A DNA stretch of 64,000 nucleotides, taken from NCBI GenBank assembly GCA_052400625.1, contig JBQTGH010000006.1. The stretch is one strand, 5' to 3'. Under the pieces are notes generated by a model that saw only the letters and a program-made list of their open reading frames with translations, had not been told where the DNA came from and ran no database searches. Every line of letters starts with the position of its first letter. Position 1 is the stretch's first letter. Made by a program: the position numbers and the translations under genes. Source of the DNA: Thermophagus sp052400625 (GTDB lineage: Bacteria; Bacteroidota; Bacteroidia; Bacteroidales; Marinilabiliaceae). Shown here piece after piece: positions 30,121 through 39,415 of this stretch.

Positions 30121-33100
30121 TTAAGCATTTTTACCGTGGCATTGTTTGTACTTTTTACCGCTACCACAGGGGCATGGATCGTTACGTCCCACTTTTTTCT
30201 CGACCCGGATGGGTTGAACTTTTTGCTCTTCTTTTCGTCCGGCTCCCTGCGTTTTTTGACCGGGATAGCCACCGGGAATGCCGGCGCCCGGGATTTCATC
30301 CTTTTGCAGCTTAAGCCGTCCCATATCCTGTCTTTTTCGTTCTTCTGCCTGTCTGACCTGACTGGCATCGCGGATGGGGATATGCGCTTTGGCCAAGGCG
30401 GAAACCACTTTGCGGTTGACCTGATCGACCATCTCCTTAAAGAGATTGAACGATTCGAATTTATAGATCAACAACGGATCTTTCTGCTCGTAAGAGGCAT
30501 TTTGAACGGCCTGTTTCAAATCGTCCAGTTCACGTAAGTGTTCTTTCCAGGCTTCGTCAATGGTCAACAGTAAGATGGCTTTCGAAAAAGATTTGGCAAG
30601 GCCTTCACCACTACTCTCATAAGCTTCCTTGAGGTTGGTTGTGATCTGATAAACGCGTTGTCCGTCAGAAATGGGAACCACAATGTTTTCATAGACTTTA
30701 CCTTTGTTTTCGTAAACATCTTTGATTACCGGATACGCCTGCCGTGAAATGGTGTCCATGCGTCGCTGATAGCTCTCCCATACCATCTTATAGAGTCGGT
30801 TGGAAAGTTCACTCATGCTTGTCTTGGTAAATTCTTCCTTATCGAAAGGCGAATCTACTGAGAAGGTACGAACCAATTCCATCTTAAAGCCGTCGAAATC
30901 ATTTTTTTGCTGATATTCATCGACGATGGTTTCGCATGAATCGGCGATCATATTGGAAATATCGACCTGAATACGTTCGCCGTAAAGAGCATGTTTGCGT
31001 TTGGTGTAAATGACCTCTCTTTGTGAGTTCATCACATCGTCGTACTCGAGCAACCGTTTACGAATGCCAAAGTTGTTTTCTTCCACCTTTTTCTGTGCCC
31101 GCTCGATGCTTCGGGTAATCATGCTGTGTTGGATCACTTCGCCATCCTGAATTCCCATGCGATCCATATACTTCACGATACGGTCGGAGCCAAAGAGGCG
31201 CATGAGATTGTCTTCGAGTGAGACAAAGAATTGAGAGGATCCCGGGTCTCCCTGACGACCGGCCCGACCACGCAGCTGACGGTCCACTCTTCGCGATTCG
31301 TGCCTTTCTGTCCCCACAATGGCCAAACCGCCGGCCTTTTTCACTTCGGGCGATAACTTGATGTCGGTACCCCGACCGGCCATGTTGGTGGCAATGGTGA
31401 CTACGCCTTTTTTTCCGGCATCGGCCACGATTTCTGCTTCACGCTGGTGCTGTTTGGCATTCAGAACATTATGCTTGATGCCTCTGATCTTCAGCATTCG
31501 GCTTAACAGCTCGGACACCTCGACGGAGGTGGTCCCCACCAGTACCGGACGTCCGGCATTGACCAGATTGATGATCTCTTCAATGACGGCATTATACTTT
31601 TCTCTGGTGGTTTTATAGACCAGATCGTCATGATCTTTTCGCTGAATGGGTTTGTTGGTAGGAATAACCACCACATCCAGTTTGTAGATATCCCAAAATT
31701 CACCGGCTTCGGTTTCGGCCGTACCGGTCATCCCTGCCAGCTTATTGTACATGCGGAAGTAGTTCTGCAAGGTGATGGTGGCATAGGTCTGTGTGGCTGC
31801 TTCCACTTTGACGCGTTCTTTGGCTTCAATGGCCTGATGCAATCCATCGGAATAACGACGGCCCTCCATGATACGGCCGGTCTGTTCGTCCACAATTTTT
31901 ACCTTGTTGTCCATCACCACATATTCCACATCCTTTTCGAACATGGCATACGCTTTCAAGAGCTGATTGACGGTATGAACGCGTTCGGACTTCACGGCAT
32001 AGCTTTGAAGCAGTTCATCCTTTTTGGTCACTTTTTGCTCATCGGTAAGAGAAGGATCTTTTTCGAGTGCTGCTATTTCAGAGCCAATATCCGGCAATAC
32101 GAAAAAGTCGGGGTCGTCGCTGGATCCGGTGATCAAATCGATTCCTTTTTCGGTCATATCTACCGAGTTGGTTTTCTCATCTATCACAAAATAGAGAGGA
32201 TCGGTTACGACATGCATGTTTTTGTTGTTCTCCTGCATGTAGAAATTTTCGGTTTTCAACATGCGGGCTTTTATGCCTTGTTCACTCAGAAACTTAATGA
32301 GCGGTTTGCTTTTAGGAAGCCCCTTATAGGCACGTAACAACAAAAGGGCGCCTTCGTCTTGCACTTTGGAGTCGTCTGATTTTAGTTTTTGTTTGGCTTC
32401 CGCAAGAATTTTTGAGACCAAGGCTTTCTGAACCTCAAACAATTTTTCCACCTTAGGTCTGAACTCCATGAAGAGTTCATCCGTCCCTTTATTGGGAACC
32501 GGACCGGAAATAATCAACGGCGTTCTGGCATCGTCAATTAATACGGAGTCGACCTCATCGACGATGGCATAGTTGTGGGTTCGCTGTACCAGGTCGCCGG
32601 GTGAGATGGCCATATTGTCGCGCAAATAGTCGAACCCAAATTCGTTATTGGTCCCATAGGTGATGTCGGCCCGATAGGCCGCGCGACGTTCTTCGGAATT
32701 GGGTTGGTGTCTGTCGATACAGTCGACACTCAGGCCGTGGAATTGGTAGATGGGGCCCATCCATTCGGAGTCCCTTTTGGCCAGATAGTCGTTCACCGTT
32801 ACCAGGTGTACGCCTCTTCCGGTAAGGGCGTTGAGGAAAACGGGCAAGGTGGCTACGAGGGTTTTACCTTCACCGGTTGCCATCTCGGCAATTTTTCCCT
32901 GATGCAATACGACGCCTCCAAAGAGCTGTACATCATAGTGGACCATGTCCCATGTAATGGTATTTCCCCCGGCTTGCCAGGTGTTATGGTAGATGGCTTT
33001 ATCCCCTTTTATTTCCACAAAATCTTTGGTGGTGGCCAGATCCCGATCGAAATCGGTGGCCGTCACTTCGATGGTTTCATTTTCCTTAAAGCGCCTTGCC

Positions 33101-33459
33101 GTTTCTTTTACAATGGCAAACGCTTCGGGAAGATTGTCATTCAGTATCTCATCCAGCTTTTGGGTCATTTCTTTTTCCAGTCGGTCCACGTCGCTGTAGA
33201 TGGTTTCCCGTTCATCGATGGAGAGCTTTTCGGCTTCAACTCGATGTTTGAGCTCATCAATTTGGGTTTGCTCGTCTTTAACGGCTTCTCTTATCTTTGC
33301 TTTAAGTAGGTTTGTCCGTTCGCGTAATTGGTCGTTGGTAAGTTTCTCCAACTCAGGCGAAACGGCTTTTACTTTTTGGACAATCGGAAGAATTTGCTTT
33401 TTGTCCCGTTCGTATTTGCTGCCAAACAGCTTGGTCATTATCTGGTTTAAAACCGGCAT
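30121..33459 (-). CDS. secA: Preprotein translocase ATPase SecA
   Basis: Cytosolic motor that pushes preproteins through SecYEG. At 1112 residues it has the length usual for Bacteroidota (E. coli 901), the extra being insertions in the first nucleotide-binding and cross-linking regions. Seen: Walker A region MATGEGKTLVATLPV, DEVDSVLID, GTDIKLSPEV, the arginine-rich QLRGRAGRQGDPGSSQFFVS, and a C-terminal zinc-binding CPCGSGKKYKQCHG. The start at 33459 (MPVLNQIMTKLFG) is preferred; an ATG seven codons later is possible. It is needed for every signal-peptide protein in this window. Confidence 0.97.
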   Translation of the reverse strand: MPVLNQIMTKLFGSKYERDKKQILPIVQKVKAVSPELEKLTNDQLRERTNLLKAKIREAVKDEQTQIDELKHRVEAEKLSIDERETIYSDVDRLEKEMTQKLDEILNDNLPEAFAIVKETARRFKENETIEVTATDFDRDLATTKDFVEIKGDKAIYHNTWQAGGNTITWDMVHYDVQLFGGVVLHQGKIAEMATGEGKTLVATLPVFLNALTGRGVHLVTVNDYLAKRDSEWMGPIYQFHGLSVDCIDRHQPNSEERRAAYRADITYGTNNEFGFDYLRDNMAISPGDLVQRTHNYAIVDEVDSVLIDDARTPLIISGPVPNKGTDELFMEFRPKVEKLFEVQKALVSKILAEAKQKLKSDDSKVQDEGALLLLRAYKGLPKSKPLIKFLSEQGIKARMLKTENFYMQENNKNMHVVTDPLYFVIDEKTNSVDMTEKGIDLITGSSDDPDFFVLPDIGSEIAALEKDPSLTDEQKVTKKDELLQSYAVKSERVHTVNQLLKAYAMFEKDVEYVVMDNKVKIVDEQTGRIMEGRRYSDGLHQAIEAKERVKVEAATQTYATITLQNYFRMYNKLAGMTGTAETEAGEFWDIYKLDVVVIPTNKPIQRKDHDDLVYKTTREKYNAVIEEIINLVNAGRPVLVGTTSVEVSELLSRMLKIRGIKHNVLNAKQHQREAEIVADAGKKGVVTIATNMAGRGTDIKLSPEVKKAGGLAIVGTERHESRRVDRQLRGRAGRQGDPGSSQFFVSLEDNLMRLFGSDRIVKYMDRMGIQDGEVIQHSMITRSIERAQKKVEENNFGIRKRLLEYDDVMNSQREVIYTKRKHALYGERIQVDISNMIADSCETIVDEYQQKNDFDGFKMELVRTFSVDSPFDKEEFTKTSMSELSNRLYKMVWESYQRRMDTISRQAYPVIKDVYENKGKVYENIVVPISDGQRVYQITTNLKEAYESSGEGLAKSFSKAILLLTIDEAWKEHLRELDDLKQAVQNASYEQKDPLLIYKFESFNLFKEMVDQVNRKVVSALAKAHIPIRDASQVRQAEERKRQDMGRLKLQKDEIPGAGIPGGYPGQKTQGAGRKEEQKVQPIRVEKKVGRNDPCPCGSGKKYKQCHGKNA

Positions 33460-34111
33460 ATTTCAAATCTGTTTATTATTGAATAATCCTATAATCATCA
33501 CAATAAAGCCCGGTAGACAGGCTTTTAAAATTAAAAAGTAGTCAGAGATAGCGTGATGTGGGGCCGGCGCGGATGGCCAGCGAAGATGAGTACCAGTGAT
33601 GCTTTGGTAGGCCATCACATGCGGTCCTAAAATGTTGTGAATTCGTCCTTCTGTTCAAAAGGGTAGGGGGTGAGGCCGGTAATCCCCCAAAAACATTAGG
33701 GGCCGGTGATGTTTTTACCAACAGGATTCCGGGACTTCTCAGGTCTATGGCGGCAGAGTAGTCCGGAAGATGAAGGGATCGGAACAGAGGAAGTACCACC
33801 GAAGCATTTTGCTTTCGCGTACTGCAGGAAATGGAAACATAATACAATTTCTCATTTTCTGCCAGATCGTCGGTGGGTTGTAACAAGATATTTTTGGCCG
33901 AACCTTCCGGTAACAATACTGCATTATGGTATTGCCCTACGGTAACAGATACCGTAAGCGTAACACCCAGTAAAGTAATACAACCTATTTCGGAATAATT
34001 TCTCACCAAAACCACCAGTTATTTTCGAATGTAAAGATGTTAAAAGTTTTGCAAACAGAAGCGGTTTTGGTCGGTTTTTTAATCTTACGGATTGGTATGT
34101 CCCCAAAAAGA
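33460..34111. other. Gene-poor interval with a GC-rich part
   Basis: Between secA and the sugar-binding-fold genes. The part from about 33540 to 33800 is richer in G and C than its neighbours and contains several short inverted repeats. A 157-codon minus-strand frame (33542-34015) is open, but it lacks a recognisable domain and its amino-acid composition is odd, so I do not call it a gene. It may be a non-coding repeat or a decayed element. Confidence 0.4.
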
Positions 34112-35128
34112 TTACCGAGAGCGCCAGTAATGGACGAAACGTCTGAGTTCGATCAATCCAATGGGGCCTTCATAAATGCCGCCATCTCTGCCAATGTCAT
34201 AAACCCTGACAGCAATGGTATTTACTTTTCCGGGAACAATATCCGATTCATTTAGGTAATAATAGCGTTGGCGGGAGTATTCATTGTCTGCCTGATTTCG
34301 GGATGGTTGGTCATACATCTGTCCCGTATGAGCGACTAGTTTGCCATTGATGTAAACTTCGTCCAGATCGTCAATTTTTCCCAGCATGAGTACAACGCGT
34401 TTCCCGGTTAAAGAGACAGGAATCATGACTTGTTTGCGATACCACGCAAAGCCGTCATAGTTTTTCCTGAACTGGTCTTCCCAAAAGCCGGGAACCATTA
34501 TTTCGTACCAGTTGGAGTCATCGTATTGGGGGGAAGCCCATTTTTTATTATCACCCGTTTGGAATTTCCAGTAGCCTTCCAACTCTACGTCGGGAACCAA
34601 GTCTCTAATGTGCTGGTAAATTCCCACATTCCCACTGAGGATGCCACCGTCGAGCTGTGCATCATAGACCCGAACGGCGATGGTGTTGTAGCCATTGAAA
34701 TTTATTAGTCCACGGGGAATGATATATCTTCTTTCGGCATTATAGGCTGTGAAGAAAAAGGGAGGGAAAGAACCATTGTGGCCAATCCTTTGGCCGTTGA
34801 CATACACTTCATCCACATCGTCGATGTAGCCCATGAATAGCACTAAAGATGCCTCTTTATAATTGGGTGACAAAACAAACTTTTTGCGGTACCAGGCATA
34901 TCCGTCGTAGCCGTGAAAACCCTGATTTTCCCAGTTTGAAGGCACATGTAGGGTTTCCCAGGTACGGTCGTCAAAGTCGGGCGCAGCTCGTCCCAGATCG
35001 TCCCCGATCATGAATTTCCAGTTACCCTCCAGGTTCAGGATTTGCCGGTACTCCTCATGGGGTTGATTGGCAAATACCAGAGACTGGAAAAGAATGGAAA
35101 AATATAGTATGGTAAAGAGTGTTCTCAT
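34112..35128 (-). CDS. Secreted protein with two GH2-type sugar-binding (jelly-roll) domains, paralogue 2
   Basis: Signal peptide (TLFTILYFSILFQSLVFA) followed by two copies of a jelly-roll domain of about 150 residues like the sugar-binding domain of glycoside hydrolase family 2. Each copy has GxWKFxxGD, FDDxxW, VPxxWExQ, YDGxAWYRK, IDDxDEVYxNG and NTIAVRVYD. No TIM-barrel catalytic domain follows, so it is probably a carbohydrate-binding or structural protein and not a hydrolase. The C-terminus ends without a sorting domain. It lies 9 bases after its paralogue and must be cotranscribed with it. Confidence 0.8.
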   Translation of the reverse strand: MRTLFTILYFSILFQSLVFANQPHEEYRQILNLEGNWKFMIGDDLGRAAPDFDDRTWETLHVPSNWENQGFHGYDGYAWYRKKFVLSPNYKEASLVLFMGYIDDVDEVYVNGQRIGHNGSFPPFFFTAYNAERRYIIPRGLINFNGYNTIAVRVYDAQLDGGILSGNVGIYQHIRDLVPDVELEGYWKFQTGDNKKWASPQYDDSNWYEIMVPGFWEDQFRKNYDGFAWYRKQVMIPVSLTGKRVVLMLGKIDDLDEVYINGKLVAHTGQMYDQPSRNQADNEYSRQRYYYLNESDIVPGKVNTIAVRVYDIGRDGGIYEGPIGLIELRRFVHYWRSR

Positions 35129-35137
35129 ATCTTTCTT

Positions 35138-36199
35138 TTAATCAGGAAATAGAGATTTTACAAACTTCTTGAAGGGAAACCACACCTCTGTATCGTATTT
35201 GTCTTCATATTGCTGATATTGTTCTTCGGTCATTAGTCCTACCGGTCCTTCAAAAATACCGCCCATGCCACCATGATCATCCACCAAAACCACAACGGTG
35301 TTCTTGCCGGAATAGTTAAGAAGTCCTTCGGGTATGGGATAGGCCCTTCTGATTTGCCAATCGCCCCAAAAACTGTTCCCTAATGCGGTTTTGTACATTT
35401 TTTCTGTTGATCCGATAAGCTTGCCATTTATGAAGACCTGGTCTTTGTCATCTATTTTTCCACCAATAAAGTAGAGGGCTCTATCTTTGAGTGTGTTATC
35501 TAAAGTGAAGGTTTTCCGGTAGCAAGCCTGTCCGTCATAATTGTTGTAGCCCTGACTTTCCCAGGTTGCCGGAACAAGTATGTCGTCCCATTCAGAGTCG
35601 TTAAAATCGGGTTTCAGGCAACTAAGGGTATAATAAAAACTGAATTTCCAATTGCCGGATAAATTGAGGGCCAACAATTGGGTGTTCTCGTCGTATCCCA
35701 GTTTTAATTCCGTGCCTACCAATCCACCTTCTTCGCCGTCATCATAAACGCGGATAGCAATGGTATTATTCCCATCGTATTGAATCAAATGCGAAGGGAT
35801 AGGATATACCACCTGGATGTTGTAAGCCGTTTCAAACTTAGGGGGGAACCCTCCCGTTTGACCAATCCGTGTTCCATTAAAATAAACTTCGTTGACATCA
35901 TCAATCCTGTCGAGTGAGAGGTAGAGCTGCATTTGTTGGGCATCGCCGGGGATGGTAATACTTTTGCGATACCAGGCGTATCCGTTGTATCCTACATATC
36001 CCTGATTTTCCCAGCTGTCAGGTGCTTTAATTTGGTCCCAATCGCTGTCGTCAAAACCTTTTTCGGCCCATGATATATGATCACCGATGTTAAACTTCCA
36101 ATAACCGTTTAAGGAAACGACCGGATGGATATTGGCGAAGGCCATGGGGTGCAACAGGAACAGAAAAAGCCCAAGCCGGATTATGAGGATTGATTTCAT
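35138..36199 (-). CDS. Secreted protein with two GH2-type sugar-binding (jelly-roll) domains, paralogue 1
   Basis: Same plan as the gene that follows it: signal peptide (IIRLGLFLFLLHPMAFA) and two jelly-roll domains with GYWKFNIGD, GFDDSDWDQI, WENQGYVGYNGYAWYRK and IDDVNEVYFNG in the first copy, and diverged equivalents in the second (DGQACYRK, IDDKDQVFING). There is no catalytic domain. A short C-terminal tail is rich in aromatic and charged residues. It is the first gene of the pair and carries the operator-like upstream region at 36229-36293. The four domains in the pair are all related, pointing to domain and gene duplication. Confidence 0.8.
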   Translation of the reverse strand: MKSILIIRLGLFLFLLHPMAFANIHPVVSLNGYWKFNIGDHISWAEKGFDDSDWDQIKAPDSWENQGYVGYNGYAWYRKSITIPGDAQQMQLYLSLDRIDDVNEVYFNGTRIGQTGGFPPKFETAYNIQVVYPIPSHLIQYDGNNTIAIRVYDDGEEGGLVGTELKLGYDENTQLLALNLSGNWKFSFYYTLSCLKPDFNDSEWDDILVPATWESQGYNNYDGQACYRKTFTLDNTLKDRALYFIGGKIDDKDQVFINGKLIGSTEKMYKTALGNSFWGDWQIRRAYPIPEGLLNYSGKNTVVVLVDDHGGMGGIFEGPVGLMTEEQYQQYEDKYDTEVWFPFKKFVKSLFPD

Positions 36200-36228
36200 G
36201 GAATATGGTTTAGATGTATATGGTTATC

Positions 36229-36293
36229 CAAAGATGCACCTAAAATTTGTTTTTGCTGTCAGGAGAAAATCATGAGATGTCATGAGATGTCAT
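36229..36293 (-). promoter_or_regulatory. Promoter with three phased TGTCA half-sites (paralogue pair)
   Basis: On the minus strand a -7 box CATCTTTG (one mismatch to TAnnTTTG) lies at 36229-36236. Twenty bases further upstream begins TGTCAG (36257), then TGTCAT at 36278 and TGTCAT at 36288 (plus-strand reading), with a TGTCA also at 36295. There is no -33 TTTG; the first half-site sits where it would be. The layout is identical to 39301-39365. An OmpR-type regulator binding direct repeats is the natural reader, and its gene ends at 36297. Confidence 0.7.
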
Positions 36294-36296
36294 TTG

Positions 36297-36983
36297 TCAA
36301 AGTACCATTTTATATCCAATCCCATGAACGGTGAGGATAATTTTGGGATCATTGGGGTCGGCCTCCACCTTTTGACGCAGCTTAAGGATGAAATTGTCTA
36401 TGGTTCGTGAGGTGGGCTGATAGTCGGTACCCCATATTTCATCCAATAATTCATCTCGGTCAACGGTTTCATTTTTATGAGTGTGGAGGTAATGAAGGAT
36501 TTCAAATTCCTTATAGGATAGTTTTATTTCCACGCCGTCGATGGATGCGATGTAGGCTGAGAAATTAACCAACAATCGGCCAATTTGATGAATCTCTTTG
36601 TCGGTGGTTACCGACTCGGCACCGGAACGTCGCAAAATGGCTCTTATGCGGGCTAAAAGTTCCCGTAAGCTGAAAGGCTTGGTGATATAATCATCGGCGC
36701 CCAGTTCAAGCCCTAGTACTTTGTCAATTTCTTCGGCTTTGGCTGTGAGCATGATGACAGGGGTCTTATTGCCTTTTGCCCGGGCCTGTTTGCAGACATC
36801 AAAACCTGAAAGTTCCGGCATCATTACATCCAACAAAGCTACATGAAACCGGTTGGTCATGAGCTTTTTTAATGCATCGGCTCCGTTGGTGGCCGTATCT
36901 ACTTCATAACCTTCGAACTCCAGATTATCTTTCAATCCCTGAAGCATGGGTAATTCATCTTCTGCAACTAATACTCTAATCAT
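36297..36983 (-). CDS. OmpR/PhoB-family response regulator
   Basis: A 228-residue two-component regulator. The receiver domain has the acidic pair (AEDE), the phospho-accepting D52 (LLDVMMPELSG), T80 and K102 (TKPF). The C-terminal winged-helix DNA-binding domain has LSYKEFEILHYL and RTIDNFILKLRQKVE, then ILTVHGIGYKMV. It is encoded 130 bases downstream of the histidine kinase and 97 bases upstream of the sugar-binding-fold pair. OmpR-type regulators bind direct repeats spaced about 10-11 bases, as seen in the adjoining promoters. Confidence 0.93.
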   Translation of the reverse strand: MIRVLVAEDELPMLQGLKDNLEFEGYEVDTATNGADALKKLMTNRFHVALLDVMMPELSGFDVCKQARAKGNKTPVIMLTAKAEEIDKVLGLELGADDYITKPFSLRELLARIRAILRRSGAESVTTDKEIHQIGRLLVNFSAYIASIDGVEIKLSYKEFEILHYLHTHKNETVDRDELLDEIWGTDYQPTSRTIDNFILKLRQKVEADPNDPKIILTVHGIGYKMVL

Positions 36984-37113
36984 TTGAGGTTTCTATTTGT
37001 ATATGGTATGTTCTGTGTTGATCCAATTCGCTCCATTTCGAATGGATTGCATGGGCCTTGGATGGCTATTTTCTATATTTTCAGGCGGGTTATAATCTTT
37101 TTCTACAATTCAC

Positions 37114-38667
37114 TTATCCTTTATCGGCCGATATCATGGGGAAATATAATCTGAAGGAACATCCTTCACCCGGTTTACTGGTTAATGTCACTTTTCCTTT
37201 ATGGGCTTTTACAATTTCATTGACAATGGCCAATCCCAGCCCGGTACCTTTCACTTCATGAGCCAGATCGCCGGTGGTCACTCTGTAAAACTTATCGAAT
37301 ACCAGTCTTTGTTTCTTTTTGGGGATTCCCGGTCCATGGTCTTTGACCTCCACAAATGAGTCGTTTTTTCTTATTCCGGTGGTGATTTCTATTTTCTTTT
37401 TTTCGCGGCTGTACTTCACAGCGTTATCGATAAGGTTTATCAAAGCATCTGCAATGGCTTCCTTATCGCATCGAATGGCCTTTAGGTTGGAGGCCGGGTT
37501 GTAGTTGACTTCAAAACCTTTATTTTTCAAGTGAAACTGGTAAGTGTCCAATACTTTTTGGGTGATGATATTCAGGTTGCAGGTGTCGAAATCAAATTTT
37601 TGGCGTCCGCTTTCCAACCGCGAAAAGTTGAGGATCTTATTGACCATGCCGGTCAGTCGCTGGGTCTCTTTACTAATGATCTGGTAATATTCATTCACTT
37701 TTTCGATGGTTTTAATTCGTCCCATCTCCAACGTTTCGATGTACATACTAATGAGGGCCAAGGGGGTCCGGATTTCATGAGAAACATTGGAAATAAACTC
37801 CGATTTGATGCGTGCCAACTCAATCTCTCGTTTTACACTGACGAAGAGGAACCAAATACCCACAAACATCACCAGCAAAACCAGGGCCATAAGTCTCAAC
37901 CCTTCCCGGATTCTTCGGTTGGCCAGCCCTGCAATGGTTTGATTTTTCAGGCCAATGCCAATCTTAATATTGGGAAAGAACCACATGCTTCCTTCCTGGT
38001 CAAACTGATCGGGCGGAGGGACCCCCTGCTCTGTGGATATCAATACGTTTCCTGTTGTTCGGTCTAAAAGATCGATGCGAAAATGTTCCTGAGCGATGGA
38101 TTGAATGCGTGGACTTACCTGATTTTGGAAAAAGGAAAGCAAATCAATGTTCACGAAAAAAATATTCAACTTTTGATCGGGATCTTCAGCAATAAACAAC
38201 AGAAGCGTCTCTTTATCAATTCCGGGCACCGAAATGAGTTTGCGATAGCCGTTTCGATAGTAGTTTTTCAGCTGTTCTATTTCGCCAGAGTATTTGTTTA
38301 ATATAGAATCAAGAGCCGGAAACAGGTTGGGGTGTGGGCGACGACCATAAACCAGAGAAAAATTCTTGTTTTCGTCGGCTAAATAAATATCCTTTATTGA
38401 TTGGTTTTCGGCCACCATTTTTTTGAGTCGTGCACTGTCGGAAGGATACCTAAGCCATAATTCGAGGCGGGTACCCCAGGTGTCGGAAATATCCAACGTG
38501 TATGAGTTGATGGAAGAAACAATGGTTTCAAGTTGCTCCTTATAAACAGTGCTGATGAGTTCCTCGTTTTCATTGATTTTTACATATTCGTAAATGGTGG
38601 CAATGACTACGGGGAACAGCAACAGCACTGTCATTCCGGCTAAAATCTTGTGCAACTTTTTGGTCAT
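37114..38667 (-). CDS. Sensor histidine kinase with an extracytoplasmic domain
   Basis: A 517-residue membrane kinase. Two transmembrane helices (about 9-28 and 258-278) bracket a sensor domain of about 230 residues of no recognised family. The cytoplasmic half has the H box FISNVSHEIRTPLA with H297, the N box LINLIDNAVKYS near 409-420, DHGPGIP and GTGLGLAIV. It pairs with the following response regulator. The signal is unknown; a periplasmic ligand linked to the exported proteins nearby is a guess from context. Confidence 0.92.
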   Translation of the reverse strand: MTKKLHKILAGMTVLLLFPVVIATIYEYVKINENEELISTVYKEQLETIVSSINSYTLDISDTWGTRLELWLRYPSDSARLKKMVAENQSIKDIYLADENKNFSLVYGRRPHPNLFPALDSILNKYSGEIEQLKNYYRNGYRKLISVPGIDKETLLLFIAEDPDQKLNIFFVNIDLLSFFQNQVSPRIQSIAQEHFRIDLLDRTTGNVLISTEQGVPPPDQFDQEGSMWFFPNIKIGIGLKNQTIAGLANRRIREGLRLMALVLLVMFVGIWFLFVSVKREIELARIKSEFISNVSHEIRTPLALISMYIETLEMGRIKTIEKVNEYYQIISKETQRLTGMVNKILNFSRLESGRQKFDFDTCNLNIITQKVLDTYQFHLKNKGFEVNYNPASNLKAIRCDKEAIADALINLIDNAVKYSREKKKIEITTGIRKNDSFVEVKDHGPGIPKKKQRLVFDKFYRVTTGDLAHEVKGTGLGLAIVNEIVKAHKGKVTLTSKPGEGCSFRLYFPMISADKG

Positions 38668-38763
38668 TCAATGAAATAAATATGATTTGGATACTAAAAC
38701 TAAAAAAACTATTTGACTTTTAAGGTGGATTGCCGGCAAAAATAATGGATGTACCTCCTGTTT

Positions 38764-39255
38764 TTATTGTCTGGCCATCTTTCTGCCATCCTTCAATTCG
38801 TTATCCGATTCACCGAATGTGTCCAGGTAGGCCATGATGTTGTCGACCGCCGGATTACGCTGAATGTTGAGGCACTTACCATCTTTGTAAAAGTAGAAGT
38901 GGGCATCCAAAGATTCTCTTGCACCATTGAAGAATTCGTCTTTAAAGACTAAAACGCCGTTTTTGCATTTTATTAATTCCATCATACTCATTCGACGAGT
39001 TAATTGGTTGTTTCGATACACCGGCAATTTGACAAAGAGACGTCCGTTTTGCGAATACCTTAAAATGTCTTTGTTGTTAATGGTGATGGTTTTTCCATCT
39101 TCCAGTGTACATTTGGTTTTGAAAGTTCGAACATCCAGCTTGCCGCAAAAAATGGTGTCGGAATGAGTGACAACATGGTTGGTCATCAGGTTTTGGGCAC
39201 TTCCGATCATTACTCCCAAAAACATTGCTCCTAAGGAAATCATTAAAGTTTTCAT
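38764..39255 (-). CDS. Small secreted protein of unknown function
   Basis: A 163-residue protein with a signal peptide (TLMISLGAMFLGVMIGSAQ). The mature part has several short beta-strand-like segments, four cysteines and a basic C-terminus; I recognise no family. The ATG at 39255 is preferred to the in-frame start at 39303 because it gives a clean signal peptide and because the longer form would begin within the promoter's -7 box. Its upstream region shares the phased TGTCA arrangement with the sugar-binding-fold pair, which suggests joint control by the adjacent two-component system. Confidence 0.75.
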   Translation of the reverse strand: MKTLMISLGAMFLGVMIGSAQNLMTNHVVTHSDTIFCGKLDVRTFKTKCTLEDGKTITINNKDILRYSQNGRLFVKLPVYRNNQLTRRMSMMELIKCKNGVLVFKDEFFNGARESLDAHFYFYKDGKCLNIQRNPAVDNIMAYLDTFGESDNELKDGRKMARQ

Positions 39256-39300
39256 GATAATAAATTTTAAGTGATACAAGTAGTGGTTGATTCTCAGAAG

Positions 39301-39365
39301 CAAATGTATGGCGGCAAATATCTTTGGGTGTCACCCGTTTTTCAGATGTTGTCATAAATTGTCAC
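39301..39365 (-). promoter_or_regulatory. Promoter with three phased TGTCA half-sites (small secreted gene)
   Basis: A perfect minus-strand -7 box TACATTTG lies at 39301-39308. Twenty bases upstream of it come TGTCAC (39329), TGTCAT (39350) and TGTCAC (39360) in plus-strand reading, with start-to-start spacings of 21 and 10. These spacings are exactly those at 36229-36293. A TCA triplet at the intermediate helical turn is also shared. The predicted transcript start leaves a leader of about 40 bases before 39255. Confidence 0.75.
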
Positions 39366-39415
39366 AGGGTTGTAATAATCTTCAGAAAGGCAGAAAGCAT
39401 ATGGTTATAGAGCGG

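Noticed and set aside
31630..33309. Long plus-strand frames of about 200-235 codons
   Set aside because: They lie antisense to secA, whose reading frame and motifs are certain; no independent signal.
33542..34015. 157-codon open frame on the minus strand
   Set aside because: No domain, odd composition, no ribosome-binding or promoter support; treated as non-coding pending homology.
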